A program made the position numbers and the translations under genes. A stretch of 64,000 nucleotides of DNA from Phialophora verrucosa. Taxonomy: Eukaryota > Ascomycota > Eurotiomycetes > Chaetothyriales > Herpotrichiellaceae. The notes under the pieces were generated by a model that saw nothing but the letters and a program-made list of their open reading frames with translations, ran no database searches and was not told the origin of the DNA. The DNA is taken from positions 1,736,001-1,800,000 of the forward strand of contig MSED01000014.1 in the NCBI GenBank assembly GCA_002099365.1, read 5' to 3'. Every line of letters starts with the position of its first letter. Positions within the stretch are counted from its first letter, which is position 1. Positions 44,845 through 56,068 of the stretch are shown one piece after another.

Positions 44845-45459
44845 TGCGATGGCTGGGCTGAGGTTGAACTTGAAATTTCCGGCCCCTGTCCCTGCAAGTT
44901 CTCGTGGTCACAGTCGCGGTCGTGCTGGGTGTAATCTGAATCCGATGCAGGGTGCGTGCCTGATTCGCACGACGTCTCAGACAGATGATAGATAAATAGT
45001 CTGCTTCGAATCAAAGACGGACTCACATCGTGTGAAGGAAAGTGCCCTGAGCGGCACAGGCTGTGTCGAGCTCTTTTGATTATGGGAGAAAAGGAGGAGA
45101 CGCTGGATCATGTGTTTGCCTCGTCACTGTGCCATCCACCCTTTCACCCGTCCCAGCCGTGTCTGGCAATCGGGGCATGAAGCTTCCTCAAGATCGTCGG
45201 AGTGCGATTGGTTCGATGCTTGGTCCAGTCCCTGACTGAGCGGAGGCGTCGGTCTGTAGGGTACTGTAGCATTTACAGTACTAGATGAGAATACACAGCA
45301 TGTGTACGAGTACCATAGTTGTGACCAGCTGAATTGCACCCTTCGGCTTATGCTCTCCTTCGTGCGCATTAATGGGATATGCCATCTAGTCTATACAATC
45401 TTCTATGGTTGCGGATCCAATTGTCGGCTTTCTCCAACAAGACATCAAATTCCCCTGGC
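44845..45459. other. Intergenic interval with an inverted repeat
   Basis: No gene. It contains the perfect inverted repeat GTACTGTA-gcatt-TACAGTAC at 45261-45281 between the DUF4267 promoter and the 3' end of the Tvp38 gene. Confidence 0.5.
45261..45281. repeat. 8-bp perfect inverted repeat with 5-nt loop
   Basis: Arms GTACTGTA and TACAGTAC flank GCATT. Single TACTGTAC-like words occur in several other intergenic spaces (for example near 23195, 33920, 55880). It could be a palindromic factor site or a small hairpin. Confidence 0.7.
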
Positions 45460-46623
45460 TCATTTCTTCTGTTGATGCAGACTGATGCTGGCGGTCACGG
45501 GCTCCGCTTCGTCTTCGTCTCCCTTCCCGAAAACGTCGTCATCATTGTCAGTCTCATCATGGTACTCGGATTGCTCATTAGACGAATCGTCGAAGTAGTC
45601 TATCTGGTCGTCATCGCGTGCAATGGTGTTTGCAGCGGCTTGCGCTTCAGGGTCGTCATTGAATTCCGCCGGCGGATGGCCTGTCCTTCTCGTCGTGTCT
45701 CGGACATGGTTGGCTTCCTCAGCCTCGAGCTCTCGCGCTCGGGCCATAGTCTGTCTATAGATGTAAAAGCCAGTCGATGCTCCGATGATGGCTCCCAGGG
45801 CAATACTTCCATAGTTGATGGCTCGATCACCCATGGTCATCTTCTCCCGTGTCCGCGCAATGACGGCCAAACGGCTGCCAATGAAGACATGGACCAACAG
45901 TTTCGGCGTGACCATGGCGGTCGCCAAGGCGTATGCGTAGGGGCTGACGGTGGGAAAGGTCGACATGGCGCCGTTGGAGAGAGAGTAAGGGAGGGGGCAG
46001 AGCCGGATCATGGCCAGCAATTTCAGCCCATCGTGCTTCAGGATCAGACTGAAGGCCGCGAATCTCTTGTCGTTCGCGGTCATCCGCTCAACCCACTTTC
46101 GCAGGAGGCTCCTGGAGACGATAAAGGCGCAGAATGATCCAGCGACGGTGGCAGTGGCCAGAATCAGCCAGCCCTCCCAGACACCGTAGACAAAGCCAGC
46201 CGTTGTGCCCGCGGTCGAGTAGCCGATCACCGGGGGGAAAGCGCACAGAAATACAAACGCCCACAGTATTGTCCAGCCGCCGGTGGTGTGTTTCCAACGC
46301 TCCGCAAGAGGTTCGAGCCAGCTAAAGATGCGCTCGTTGAAAACCAAGAACAGAATACCCAGCACGCCCAATGCGAGCAGTCCAATACAGCTAAGGATCT
46401 TTTGAAACACCGTCAAACCACTCCACACCTTGTACACCCGGCGCCTCAACTTCTCAGTGTTATTGATCAGTTCGTCTCGCCATGCTGCTGAGCGGCTCTG
46501 AGCGAAGGGAGAACTTCTGCCGCCGGTGGACAGAGAGCGTCGCGGAGGTCTCCAAGGACTCAGCAGTCCTGGGAGTGGAGCTTCATCGTCTGAATCCGGG
46601 AGGGACACATGGTTGGGAACCAT
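45460..46623 (-). CDS. TVP38: Tvp38-like Golgi membrane protein (VTT/SNARE-associated domain)
   Basis: Multi-pass protein of the VTT/DedA group (SNARE-associated Golgi protein domain) found in late Golgi vesicles in yeast; related proteins act as lipid scramblases. From the Met at 46623 (MVPNHVSLPD) it is 387 aa; an upstream in-frame Met at 46761 would add 46 residues that look like translated leader. Helices: ILSCIGLLALGVLGILFLVF, TILWAFVFLCAFPPVIGYST, VYGVWEGWLILATATVAGSF, and INYGSIALGAIIGASTGFYI near the end. The VTT signature region is intact (PPVIGYSTAGTTAGFVYGVW, IRLCPLPYSLSNGAMSTFP). The tail is acidic (DDDDVFGKGDEDEAE). Intronless, in contrast to its neighbours. Confidence 0.92.
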   Translation of the reverse strand: MVPNHVSLPDSDDEAPLPGLLSPWRPPRRSLSTGGRSSPFAQSRSAAWRDELINNTEKLRRRVYKVWSGLTVFQKILSCIGLLALGVLGILFLVFNERIFSWLEPLAERWKHTTGGWTILWAFVFLCAFPPVIGYSTAGTTAGFVYGVWEGWLILATATVAGSFCAFIVSRSLLRKWVERMTANDKRFAAFSLILKHDGLKLLAMIRLCPLPYSLSNGAMSTFPTVSPYAYALATAMVTPKLLVHVFIGSRLAVIARTREKMTMGDRAINYGSIALGAIIGASTGFYIYRQTMARARELEAEEANHVRDTTRRTGHPPAEFNDDPEAQAAANTIARDDDQIDYFDDSSNEQSEYHDETDNDDDVFGKGDEDEAEPVTASISLHQQKK

Positions 46624-47895
46624 AATGGCGTATGACGAGGAGGCAAGGGAAGGTAGTGAGGCCAGTTGGAATGAGAGTAAGCCCTGGACGGGTTTGAACT
46701 TGAAGGGCTCCTCGGGGTGGAGAGCTGAGAAGACGGAGGGCGCGGAGATCAACCAATGCAAGCAATAACCATGTTTAACGGAGCTGATAGGGCGTTTGAC
46801 TGGAAACAGCCGTTCGGCAGAGACTTGTAGGCAGATGTCAAAGTAGAGATGACATGAACTGTTGATGATGAAGACTGCGGCTTGGGGTTCATACAGTTTC
46901 GGATCAGCGTCAGCCCGAAAACAACTTGTGCTGGTTCAACAGCGCGTGGCCCTAGGGCCGCCTTATGGTACGTCACTGGTTAACTAACCGAGATCCCTAC
47001 ACGGTATTAAACTCTAGGCGATGCTGATCCCTCTTAGGAGAGCGCATGGAGCACCTGATGTGAGGGTACGAGTAGTGCTTGTGAGGGTTGTACTTGTACT
47101 CGCACGTACCAGACGAGGACGGAGCCTCCGCGGCTAAATTGGCATGCTCAGACTCCCGTACCAGAAGAGTTAGCTGAATCTTAGCTGAATCTCTGCGTGG
47201 AGGTGGCTTAGGGGGAACCACAGCTACAGTACCGGGGGGGCATGAACCGTGGGTAGCCTCCTCCACCATTCACTCAGTCACTCACTCCCTCACCTACCTC
47301 ATCGACGTCGATTCGTTTCAACACCCCCCTGCCCTCCCGGACTCGCAACGAACATCTCTCCACATCTTCCTGTACCCGTATCTCAACAAAGCCCTTGTGC
47401 GCTGCATGTGCTCGCCAAAGCTTACAATCCCTTGTGCAAATTACCCTCGATCCTTTGAAGGACAGATTGATTGGAGTGGCTGTATCCCGACCAAGGATTC
47501 CGGCCTCCTCCCTCCCTCACTAATCCTGTATCCCAAACCCGCCCGCTCATCGGATCCAGTACACTGCTTTCGCAGTCCTGCCCTGCAAGCATCTGCTACA
47601 TGAGCTTGTCTATCCTTCGCATCTCGACACGTGCGATCGCGGTGCTTTGAGCGTCGACACGTGGACGAGCAGTGAGGCTGGTCTGACCAACCGCTGGCTG
47701 TGCTTTTGACCGAAGCATGCATCAGATAACTTGAAAGAAGCCAATACAGCAGCTTGACCCACTTCCCATCTCTGCCTCGCGGTGGCGTCCCTCGCAGTCC
47801 CGGAAAACGACGTTCATGTCGAGTGCCAGCCGTTGCCTCCAGGTGCCCGCTCCCTCATACACGAACCATACAGCTAGAATACGATAACGACCGCA
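46624..47895. other. Divergent promoter region
   Basis: About 1.3 kb between Tvp38 (-) and the CCCH-Smr gene (+), with no supported gene. Sequence from 47260 to 47620 is CT/CA-rich like a leader. Confidence 0.45.
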
Positions 47896-50138
47896 ATGAT
47901 CTCTGACGAGCAATACGACCTGTGTCGTCCCATCCTAGAAGATGCCACAATAGAAGAAGAGGACAAGATAGAGCGCCTAGAGGAGTTGATGGGCAAGGAG
48001 TATGGTCTCAAGGGTTCCGCCTTGGAGAACGCCGTCCTTGACGCGTTATGGAAACACCGCAATGCTCAACGGGGAGAATCGATCGAGACTCCTCTACGGC
48101 ACCATGTCATTCGCAAGGCATCTCCTGCTCCTTGGCAGGTCAATCGTGCCCCTACACCCCTTGGGTCCCCCCCTCCGCTGTCGTCGAGCCCCGCCATGTC
48201 GGCGGGCTTTCCAGCCTCTCGCCCGAGCTTCTCCCGGCAAAAGTCCAGTATGCAGTCTCCGTTCGCCTCTCCTCGCCCTTCGCCACGGCTTGCTATGGCG
48301 CAACCGATACCTCACAGTCCCAGTCTGAACGCATATGAGTTCTCCGACGCCAGCCCGGCACCGGACATCTACGGAGATTACGGGCATGAGAATGTGGACT
48401 GGCTTCTTGCTGACGAGACGGCCAGCAATACTTCTTCTACAGCCACGGGGGGTCTCAGTGCCGCTGCGCCAGAATGGGTTCCTCAACCCGACATGAGTCC
48501 ATACGACATTCTTCGCTCCGTACTCGGCGATCGCAAGACTGACGATGAGATCGAGCAGGCCCTCAACAAGAACTCATACGACTTGGGAGCCACCATCGCA
48601 TCTTTGCTGGGCACAGACACGGCTGATCAGCAGTACACTGGCGTACCAACCACTGAAGCTGGGGTGCTTGTCGGCAAATCCATGGCAGTTCATCCAGGTC
48701 GTCCTGCTTCTCCTGGCACCCATAAGAGCCCTATAGTCTGTAAGTACTGGCTGGCTTCTGGCTCTTGCCTCCGGGCCGATTGTCGTTTTGCACACGACAC
48801 CAGTGCTTATCTATGCAAGTGAGTAGGCCCATGCTCATCCGAGGCTTCTATCTGACACTTCGCTACAGATACTGGATGAACGGCAATTGTCTTGCCGGAG
48901 ACGCTTGCCAGTTCTCTCATGACCCGGCCCTGTTGATGAATCATGTTACTCTTGGAGACAGCACCCCTTCCCAGGCATTCCAGCTTCAAGATCAATATGA
49001 TCAGTTCCCTGCTCTGGGTCATCAGAACGCGAGGAGCGCGCTTCAGGCCGGCTTGGTAGCCGGCAACACCTTTGTACCTTCTAATCAGAAGAACCGAGGT
49101 GCTTTAGGCCTAGGCCCTGCTTCTCGACCTCATTCTCGACCCAATTCGCGTCACCAAAACCGACCTGAGACACCTTCCTCGCTGTCCATGGACGATCCGG
49201 ACGCCTTTCCCACCTTGGGCTCGGCCAAACGAGGAACCAAACACCATGGCCATCGGTCGAGGCATGGCCATGGGAGCGCAGAGAAAGAGACTCCCTCTTC
49301 GCTTGCTGACGTGGTCCGCATGTCTCCGTCGCCAGCCCTAGGCCAGCAACGCAAGGTTGAGACAGGACGAAAGATTCGAACCTATGGTGGCTCTGAGAGC
49401 GCGGCAGCACGTAAAATACCCGAGCCTCAGCATATTCCATGGTTAGAGACCGGTGCTCGTGCCAATCAGCAATACCTCAAGTACAGACAGGAGGCAATCA
49501 AGCATGGCAGCATACGCAATAAGTTCCTGCAAAGGTCAGTTGTTCGGCAGCTTGGAGAGAAATGACTGACAGAACGTAGCGCGGCCCAAGCCTGGAACCG
49601 CAACGACGCCCGCGCCGCCAAAGCTCTGTCCCTCCGGGGCCAGGCAGAAAATGACGCCATGCGCAAAGCCCAGCGTGAGGCGGCTAAAGCGCTGTATGAA
49701 GAACGCAACAAGCATCTCTCCACATCCCGCGTTGACGACGACGAAGAGCTCTACATTGACCTACATGGTCTTCATCCGGAAGAAGCGATCGAATACCTCG
49801 AGAACATCCTACTCGGCCACTCCAACACGAGCCGACGGATCATCTACGCCATTACGGGCACCGGCCACCATAGCAAGAACGGAAAGGATAAGGTCGGAAA
49901 AGGCGTGCGCAATTGGTTAAACGAATGGGGGTATACCTTCCGCGAGTTCAGTGTGCCGGGGGAGAGGGGAGGATATATTGGTGGCGTCCTCGGCATCGAC
50001 ATCACGAGTCATAGACGGCAGCCCGTCTCTGCTGACGAGAAAACAGAAGGTGAGGAGAACGCGAGCCCGACACCCGCTGCGGCGACCGCGGTTGGGACGA
50101 AGATTCAGGTGCTGAAGCGCGACGAGGTGCCCGCATGA
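47896..50138 (+). CDS. CUE-like, CCCH zinc finger, DUF1771 and Smr domain protein
   Basis: Exons 47896-48818, 48869-49534 and 49580-50138 (50- and 45-nt introns) give 715 aa. Order: an N-terminal helical segment conserved in fungi (IEEEDKIERLEELMGKEYGL), a Ser/Pro linker, a CUE/UBA-like helix bundle at about 200-238 (SPYDILRSVLGDRKTDDEIE), two CCCH fingers back to back (CKYWLASGSCLRADCRFAH about 282; CKYWMNGNCLAGDACQFSH about 307, intron 1 between them), a basic His/Ser linker, DUF1771 (QREAAKALYEERNKHL) and Smr (LYIDLHGLHPEEAIEYLEN about 588, then TGTGHHSKNGKDKVGKGVRN). CUE plus Smr recalls Cue2/N4BP2-type nucleases that cut mRNA at collided ribosomes; the CCCH fingers would bind RNA. The DLH pair is present, but the Arg of the GRG motif is Thr here. 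Confidence 0.9.
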
Positions 50139-50419
50139 GATGACTAGGCTGGTTGGTTACGGCTGAAGTTGGATACGCAACACCAAGAGTCAGCCTGCTT
50201 GGGCGATGTGTTTGCTTCCAAGAATGCTTCTGAAGCGCCTCGGTTCCCCATGATTGAAGTAGCCGTGACAGTTCAAGGACAACATGCAGGAGCCTTGAGG
50301 GTGTCGGACTATCGTGAAAGGAGTCATGTCTCCCGAGTGGTTGTCTCGCACTTTCCACATGCAAATCGAGGTTCATTTCCTAGTAATCATACGCGCGTTT
50401 CTCTACCGCGCCTCGCTTG

Positions 50420-51374
50420 CTACCGCCACTGGACGCCGAACATCTTGGCCGCTTGCCCTTTGACTCCCCTCTCGGCAGCTTTGTTCTCCAGATACACGGT
50501 CTCATGGCCTTTTACAGATAAACTCAGAAGTTGATACTCCATCCTGTCTCCATCCTTGGGTTTTGTCATATGCACAGTGACCACTCCTTTTACTCCGCTG
50601 TCCTTGCCCTCCACGTTAAAATGCATCCTGAGGTGTGTCGTGCCATTTCGGTCGACTTCCGTCGAGTGCGCAAGAGGACGGGCACGAGCCCACTTACTCG
50701 AGGTCGGCTCCCCGTACGCGAGGATCTGCGAGGAGGGGCCAAGCAGGGCGCGGCATTCTGAGGAGGATTTGATCCGGCTGACCGCGGCGTTGAACTGGAC
50801 TGTGGATGATGAGGGAGCGAGGAGTTCCTGGTACAAGAAGTATGCCACCGTGATCTACCACAGGATGAGTAAATATGGCACCTGGGAGGAAGATGCCTCA
50901 CCGTCCCCACCAAGCCGAGCGAGACGAGCAGAAAGTTGAACGTCTGCTGGGTCCCTCTGGCCGCCTTCTCGCCGGTGCTCAATTCACTCCAGTTGTACCG
51001 GCCATCGTCACTGGTAACTGTGACGGCGCGTCGACTCGGGCCGGAGCTCGTGCTTGCAGACCTGGACTTGATCCGCCGCCCCAGAGGCTGGCTTCGGCAA
51101 GAGATCTGGTGGTACGACGTCGAAGGGGATCTTCGTCGTCTCAGTGTGGCGGTGAGCTCGCTTGATCTAGTCAATCTAGGAAGGCAAGCGCATGCGTGCT
51201 GCACCCGGTCTTGTCTTCGGGAGCGGCAGGCTTCTTGGAAGACCCGAGCCAAGGTGGCCATAGTGCAGTCCCACAAGCTGGAATCCTTCTCGTGCTGGAG
51301 ATGGCAGCAGCAGCAGCAGCACGACGCCGCAGTCGTATCATTTCTGCGCTAGCCAGACGGTGCGGAGAAGCCAA
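50420..51374 (-). CDS. TIM21: Mitochondrial import translocase subunit Tim21, three exons
   Basis: Inner-membrane subunit of the TIM23 presequence translocase that contacts Tom22 and respiratory complexes. Exons 51205-51374, 50902-51139 and 50420-50854 (65- and 47-nt introns) give 280 aa. The first exon encodes a basic, Ala/Arg-rich presequence (MIRLRRRAAAAAAISSTRR when started at the second Met, 51341). The membrane segment spans the second junction: TQQTFNFLLVSLGLVGT then ITVAYFLYQELLA. The intermembrane-space domain is well conserved: LLGPSSQILAYGEPTSSKWA, RPLAHSTEVDRNGTTHLRMH, FNVEGKDSGVKGVVTVHMTK and LSVKGHETVYLENKAAERG. The first junction (ACCGG then ACGACG) rests on phase and a weak GAG acceptor, so the presequence boundary is less certain. 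Confidence 0.88.
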
Positions 51375-52931
51375 TCACGAGGCTGCGCTTCAAGTTCGGC
51401 ACGAGCCGCAAGGCTGATGTCTACCAGCTGCTCATCCCTGCGGTTGCTCGTTGTCCTACCACTAGCTGCGACCAGCTTATTTCGCAGGTCGACGACATTC
51501 ATTTTGTTGCCGGCTTCAGTATCAGTACCTCCCGGCCGATTGACCCTCTCCCGGCCGCTTGGTATGGTGACCACGATGGCGAGATCCCATGACCAATGCA
51601 GTGAGCGGGACCACAAATCTGCCACGTCACAACTCGGACAAAAGAGACGAATCACGGTATGCTTGCTCCCAGCTGCTGTCCAGCACGCTGTAAACAAACC
51701 GCCGTCCCCTCTTGCCTCTCCCCTCGTCTGCCCTTGGATGGTAGAATGTCCCGAAGTGTGGCTGCCGGATTTGCTCACTGGCTGCTTGCACCTGCTCCTC
51801 GACCCGGACTCCCTTCCGCGCACAGCCCAGCGCGCATTGTGCAGATCTTTCAGGTCGTTCTGTGCTCTCATTGAGACGTACCTTGGCTGAGATGCAACTG
51901 CGTCTTCAGCGTCCTGACGCTATGCGGCCCCAGCATCCAATGTTTCCTCGCCTCCCATGACTGAAGGAGCTGGTTGCATACCAGGTCAAATATAGCCGAG
52001 TCCTCCACCACGCCGCGCGCTTGGACGGCATGTGGCCCAATGAATCAGATAACTGCGCGGCAAAGCACCACACCTTTGCCTCTGTGGATCGGGTCGTGTC
52101 GCTGGCTTTGACTACGACAGGATGTCCTTCTGGCCGGTCCGCCGAATGCCTGTTCTATCGATTGGTGGTCTCTGCGATCCAGCACTGACGAAAGACTATT
52201 TCCTCCGACTGCACGAATCATGCCAGGACATTATATGGGTCTTCTTGACTCCATCCACTTGAGAACCTCTTATCGGCGGAGAGAGATGTGATGGCTATTC
52301 TCCGTTTGTCGACCTCTCCCCTCTTGGCCATGGACAAGAAGTGACTATCCTCATTCCCGACTTTCGCAACAACCTAATGGCCGCAGACAAATTGCCAGGT
52401 GGGCCACCGCTTCAGCACCTCCTCTTGACGAAGGAGCGCGCCGGCATGAGACCGCTCGCGCAATTGGTCGACAGCCGGCTGGAAACACTCAAACAGGTCC
52501 AGCTGCAGGTGTCGCTCTACCAAGGTCAGGAACGCTCGGGAAGGGATCACCTTATCGTCCGAGGACCTGGCAACTCCGAGAGGAGGTGCTGGATATCATG
52601 TACCCCTCTGGCGTGGGCTCTACGCGCCCAACTGAAGTGGGCTCAAGTTGGTAAATACCTCACAAGCGCCAGGTCCTCTTGCAGCCTCCGCGTTTACTAG
52701 CTAAAGTCAAACAATCCCCAGAACAAGTGTCGCTGCAAGGATCTTGTGATCGAGATTTCTCACTGCCTTCCCCAGCGGTACACCACGGCTTCAAGGGCGG
52801 CTTCTTTTTGCGCATCGTTCGTCTCTTTCTGCTCTGACTTCTGACCTCCACCCTGCTGCTGTCTACCGACAAGTCTCCCGGGTACAGATCGCCGTGCGAC
52901 CGGACGCATCATCCTTTTTTGCTCGGCAGCA
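51375..52931. other. Divergent promoter region, TIM21 and acyl-CoA oxidase
   Basis: About 1.6 kb with no supported gene; frames of 176 and 177 codons overlapping 51338-51890 on opposite strands are mutual shadows. A CCGAGG site lies in the half near the oxidase. Confidence 0.45.
52559..52564. promoter_or_regulatory. CCGAGG (FarA/FarB-type core) upstream of acyl-CoA oxidase
   Basis: CCGAGG is the reverse of CCTCGG, the core bound by the fatty-acid regulators FarA and FarB in Aspergillus nidulans. It lies about 370 bp upstream of the oxidase start. A six-base match is expected by chance every few kb, so the function is a guess from gene context. Confidence 0.3.
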
Positions 52932-55126
52932 ATGAATCTCAATCACCAAATGAGTCTGATGGCTCAGGCCCGCGCCCAGGGCTCATTTGACACAGAAACG
53001 CTCGCTCAGATCATACATGGAGGCGCGGAAGCGCTTCAGCAAAAGCGCGGCGCCTGGTCCAGGGTAGAAGAAGCAGTTGGCGCTACCGATCCTGACCGAC
53101 TGCCTGACCAGTACGCCCACACGAGTAGGGAGGACCTCTACCGCGAAGGTCTGCAGACTGGCAAGGCAGCGTGGATCGATGGAGTCAAGCACGGCCACAG
53201 CCTCTTCGACGTGATAACCCCACGTTACGGAATGTCCAACGCTAGTCCCTTTGGAATCCACTACAATCTGTTTGGCAGGACCATTGACCTGATGGGCACG
53301 CCGGAACAGAAGCGGAAGTGGATGCCATTGGTTGCTCAAGGCCGCGTCAACGGAGCGTATATCCAAACCGAGCTTGGCCACGGCTCCAACGTCGCTGGCA
53401 TCCAAACCACGGCGACCTTCAACCCTGTCGACGACACCATCGTGCTACATACACCCGAGCTGGCCGCGATCAAGTATTGGCCCGGCTCTATTGGGTATTC
53501 TGCCACTCATGGTGTCGTCATGGCTCGTCTGCTTGTTCCCTCACCTCCAGGGACAGCCCGTGGGAAACCCTTCAAGGACTACGGAATTCACCCCTTCTTG
53601 ATTCAACTCAGAGACCCGGAGACTGGTCAAGCTACCCCAGGTCTCGAGCTGGGAGACATCGGCTTGAAGCCCGCATACAACCAGAATGACAATGGTTATC
53701 TCTCCTTCGATAACTTCAAAATTCCCCGCACGGATATGTTGATGGGGCATTGCGCGCTCGATTCAGACGGCAAGTTTACGAGATACCTGCCTGCAGAGGC
53801 CGTTTATGGTACGATGCTTTCCAGTCGCACATTCATCACGTTCGGCGCGGCATTCCAACTGGCATACGCTGTAACCATTGCAATCCGCTACTCGGTGGTG
53901 CGGGAGCAAGGTACCCTCCCTTTCGATACCCAAGGCAAGGCGTCCGGAGACATACCCATCATCGCTTACAGATCTCAACAATACCGCTTGTTCAGTCTCC
54001 TCTCCAGCGCCTATGCCATGTCATTTGCATCGAAAATCACGCGGAAAATCCAGGACGATCTCGATGCGAGACTGAGGAAGGGGGATTATTCCACGGTCAC
54101 TCATGCTCACGGCCTGATGGCGGGAGCAAAGGCCTGGTTCACCACTGTCGCTGCTGACGGGGCAGAGGATGCGAGAAAGTGCTGTGGCGGCCATGGGTAT
54201 CTCAACATTTCCGGACTGCCGGACATTGTGAACATGGTCACCGCATGCTGCACCCTTGAAGGGGACAACATGGTCATGTGGCAGCAAACGGCCCGATATC
54301 TCATGAAGGTCATGGACGTGTTTGAAAGCGTGCAGCCTCGAACAAGGTGAGTGACACTACCCAACTTCATTGTATCCGAGCGCTGACCGAGTCCAGCCAT
54401 CTCCCCGCGGAGATTGCTTATCTCGCAAACAACCCGGGGACCCTTTCCCCAACACCCATCGACCCTTCGTCTCTCAAAGATTTACATCGTCTGTCGGCTA
54501 TGCGAGCCCACTACCATGTCGTGACCGCTCATACGGCTTTGAAGGAAGCCGTCAAAGAAGGCATGCCCAAACCACAAGCATGGAACTCGCACATGCTCCT
54601 TCTCATCCGCGCCGCGCACGCGCACATTTCCCACTTCGTGCTGTCTTCCTTTTACTCTGCTCTCCCAGCAATAACCGATGGCAAGATCAAGCCCGTGCTC
54701 TCTCAACTCTGCCATCTCTTTGCGCTGACCCAACTTTTCCCCCAACTCCCCACGTCATCCCCCACCACAGCATCCCTGCCCCCGGCCTTCCTCTACCCGC
54801 GCTTCGAAATCATCGCCGCTCAACAAACCAACACCCTCTTGGACGCGATACTGCCCAACGCCATCGCCCTCACGGACGCGTGGGATTTTAGCGACGCAAG
54901 TCTGGCAAGTGCGCTAGGCTGCAAGGATGGGAACGTCTACGAGAGATTGATGAGTTGGACGAGGCAATTGCCCATCAATGCTCGGGCCAAGGAGCCAGGC
55001 GGCTTTGACACACGCGAGAGCTGGGAGCGATATATCAAGCCGGCACTGCGGTTTGATTTGGAGCGCGGAACCGGCAGGAGGGCAGCCGACGAGCGCTTCG
55101 GCGAGGGAATCAGAGCGAGGCTTTGA
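52932..55126 (+). CDS. POX1: Peroxisomal acyl-CoA oxidase, two exons
   Basis: FAD enzyme of the first step of peroxisomal beta-oxidation, turning acyl-CoA into trans-2-enoyl-CoA and giving electrons to O2 to form H2O2. Exons 52932-54346 and 54397-55126 (50-nt intron) give 714 aa, near the usual length. FAD/substrate motifs: IQTELGHGSNVAGIQTTA (about 144), KYWPGSIGYSATHGVVMARL, IGDIGLKPAYNQNDNGYLS-like ELGDIGLKPAYNQNDNGYL and KCCGGHGYLNISGLP. The catalytic Glu is in CTLEGDNMVMWQQTARYLM (about 442). The C-terminal oxidase domain lies in exon 2 (KDLHRLSAMRAHYHVVTAH). The protein ends Ala-Arg-Leu, a peroxisomal targeting signal type 1. The N-terminus is short before the first helix (ETLAQIIHGGAEALQQK). 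Confidence 0.95.
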
Positions 55127-56068
55127 AGAAGATGCGATGATGACTTATGCGCGATGCCACGGTGGTGATTTGATTGTATCTCTTGCATCTTTTTTTCCTG
55201 CAGTTCGGTGGGGAAGGACGGCTCTTCTTGGGTGGATACACTGGACACTCCTTGACATATCGAAATGTATACAAGTGGGCAGACTGCACTGGAGGATCTC
55301 ATTGACGACGAACGATCTAGTATCGAGGTGAAGGCAAGGCAAGGCAGGTCTTTCCCGAATCTAGTACGCAAAATACGAAGTATGACTCGACGGACAAACA
55401 TGGACATGGACATGGACTGATCTTGATGAACTGATCTGGTTTATTTTGCCCACGACGCGATGGCGACCATCACCATCGACGACCATCGCCCGACCAATTG
55501 TCCTCGTACACGTAGTCGCTGTCAATGACGGTTGAAGCGCCGATCAACATATCAATCGCTCGTACAAAGCTAAAGCAAGGACCTCCCTTAGTGAGAGTGA
55601 TCAGTGATCAGCGATCACCAGAGGCGTCCGGGACGTCCTTTCTCATTCTGTAGTTCAGGCAATCGTCCCGTCCTGCCGTGCCGGCGGTGTACAGTAGTCC
55701 AATCCAAACAGTTGACGAACAATGCTCTCGTCCAACCATGCGTCATCTTGCCGCCAAGCGAGGTCCTTCACTCGTTACGAGTACCGAGTACTGTATGCGG
55801 AACCGGCGGTCCGGACGAAGGCGAAGGCGGAGGCGAGAAGCGTGGCCCTTTCGGTGGTATATGTACTCTATCCTGCATTTGTATGTAATACAGTACAGCC
55901 GTTTTCAGCCTCGCGACACAGCCTTGGGATATACATTGTTATGCTAAGTCAAAGGGTATTGGGTCCTGGCACCACAGTTGGGTATTTATATCACACTGAA
56001 ACAGCTTTTTACTTTCCTGTTGCGTAGGTAATCTACTGCTCCAGAAGTATCTCCTATTCTTTTCCATT
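55127..56068. other. Intergenic interval
   Basis: No gene is supported. It contains TACGAGTACCGAGTACTGTA near 55777 and TACAGTACAG near 55882, members of the intergenic motif family noted elsewhere. Confidence 0.45.

Noticed and set aside
51338..51890. Opposed 176- and 177-codon frames
   Set aside because: The two overlap almost fully on opposite strands, and part of them covers the first exon of TIM21; neither shows a known pattern.
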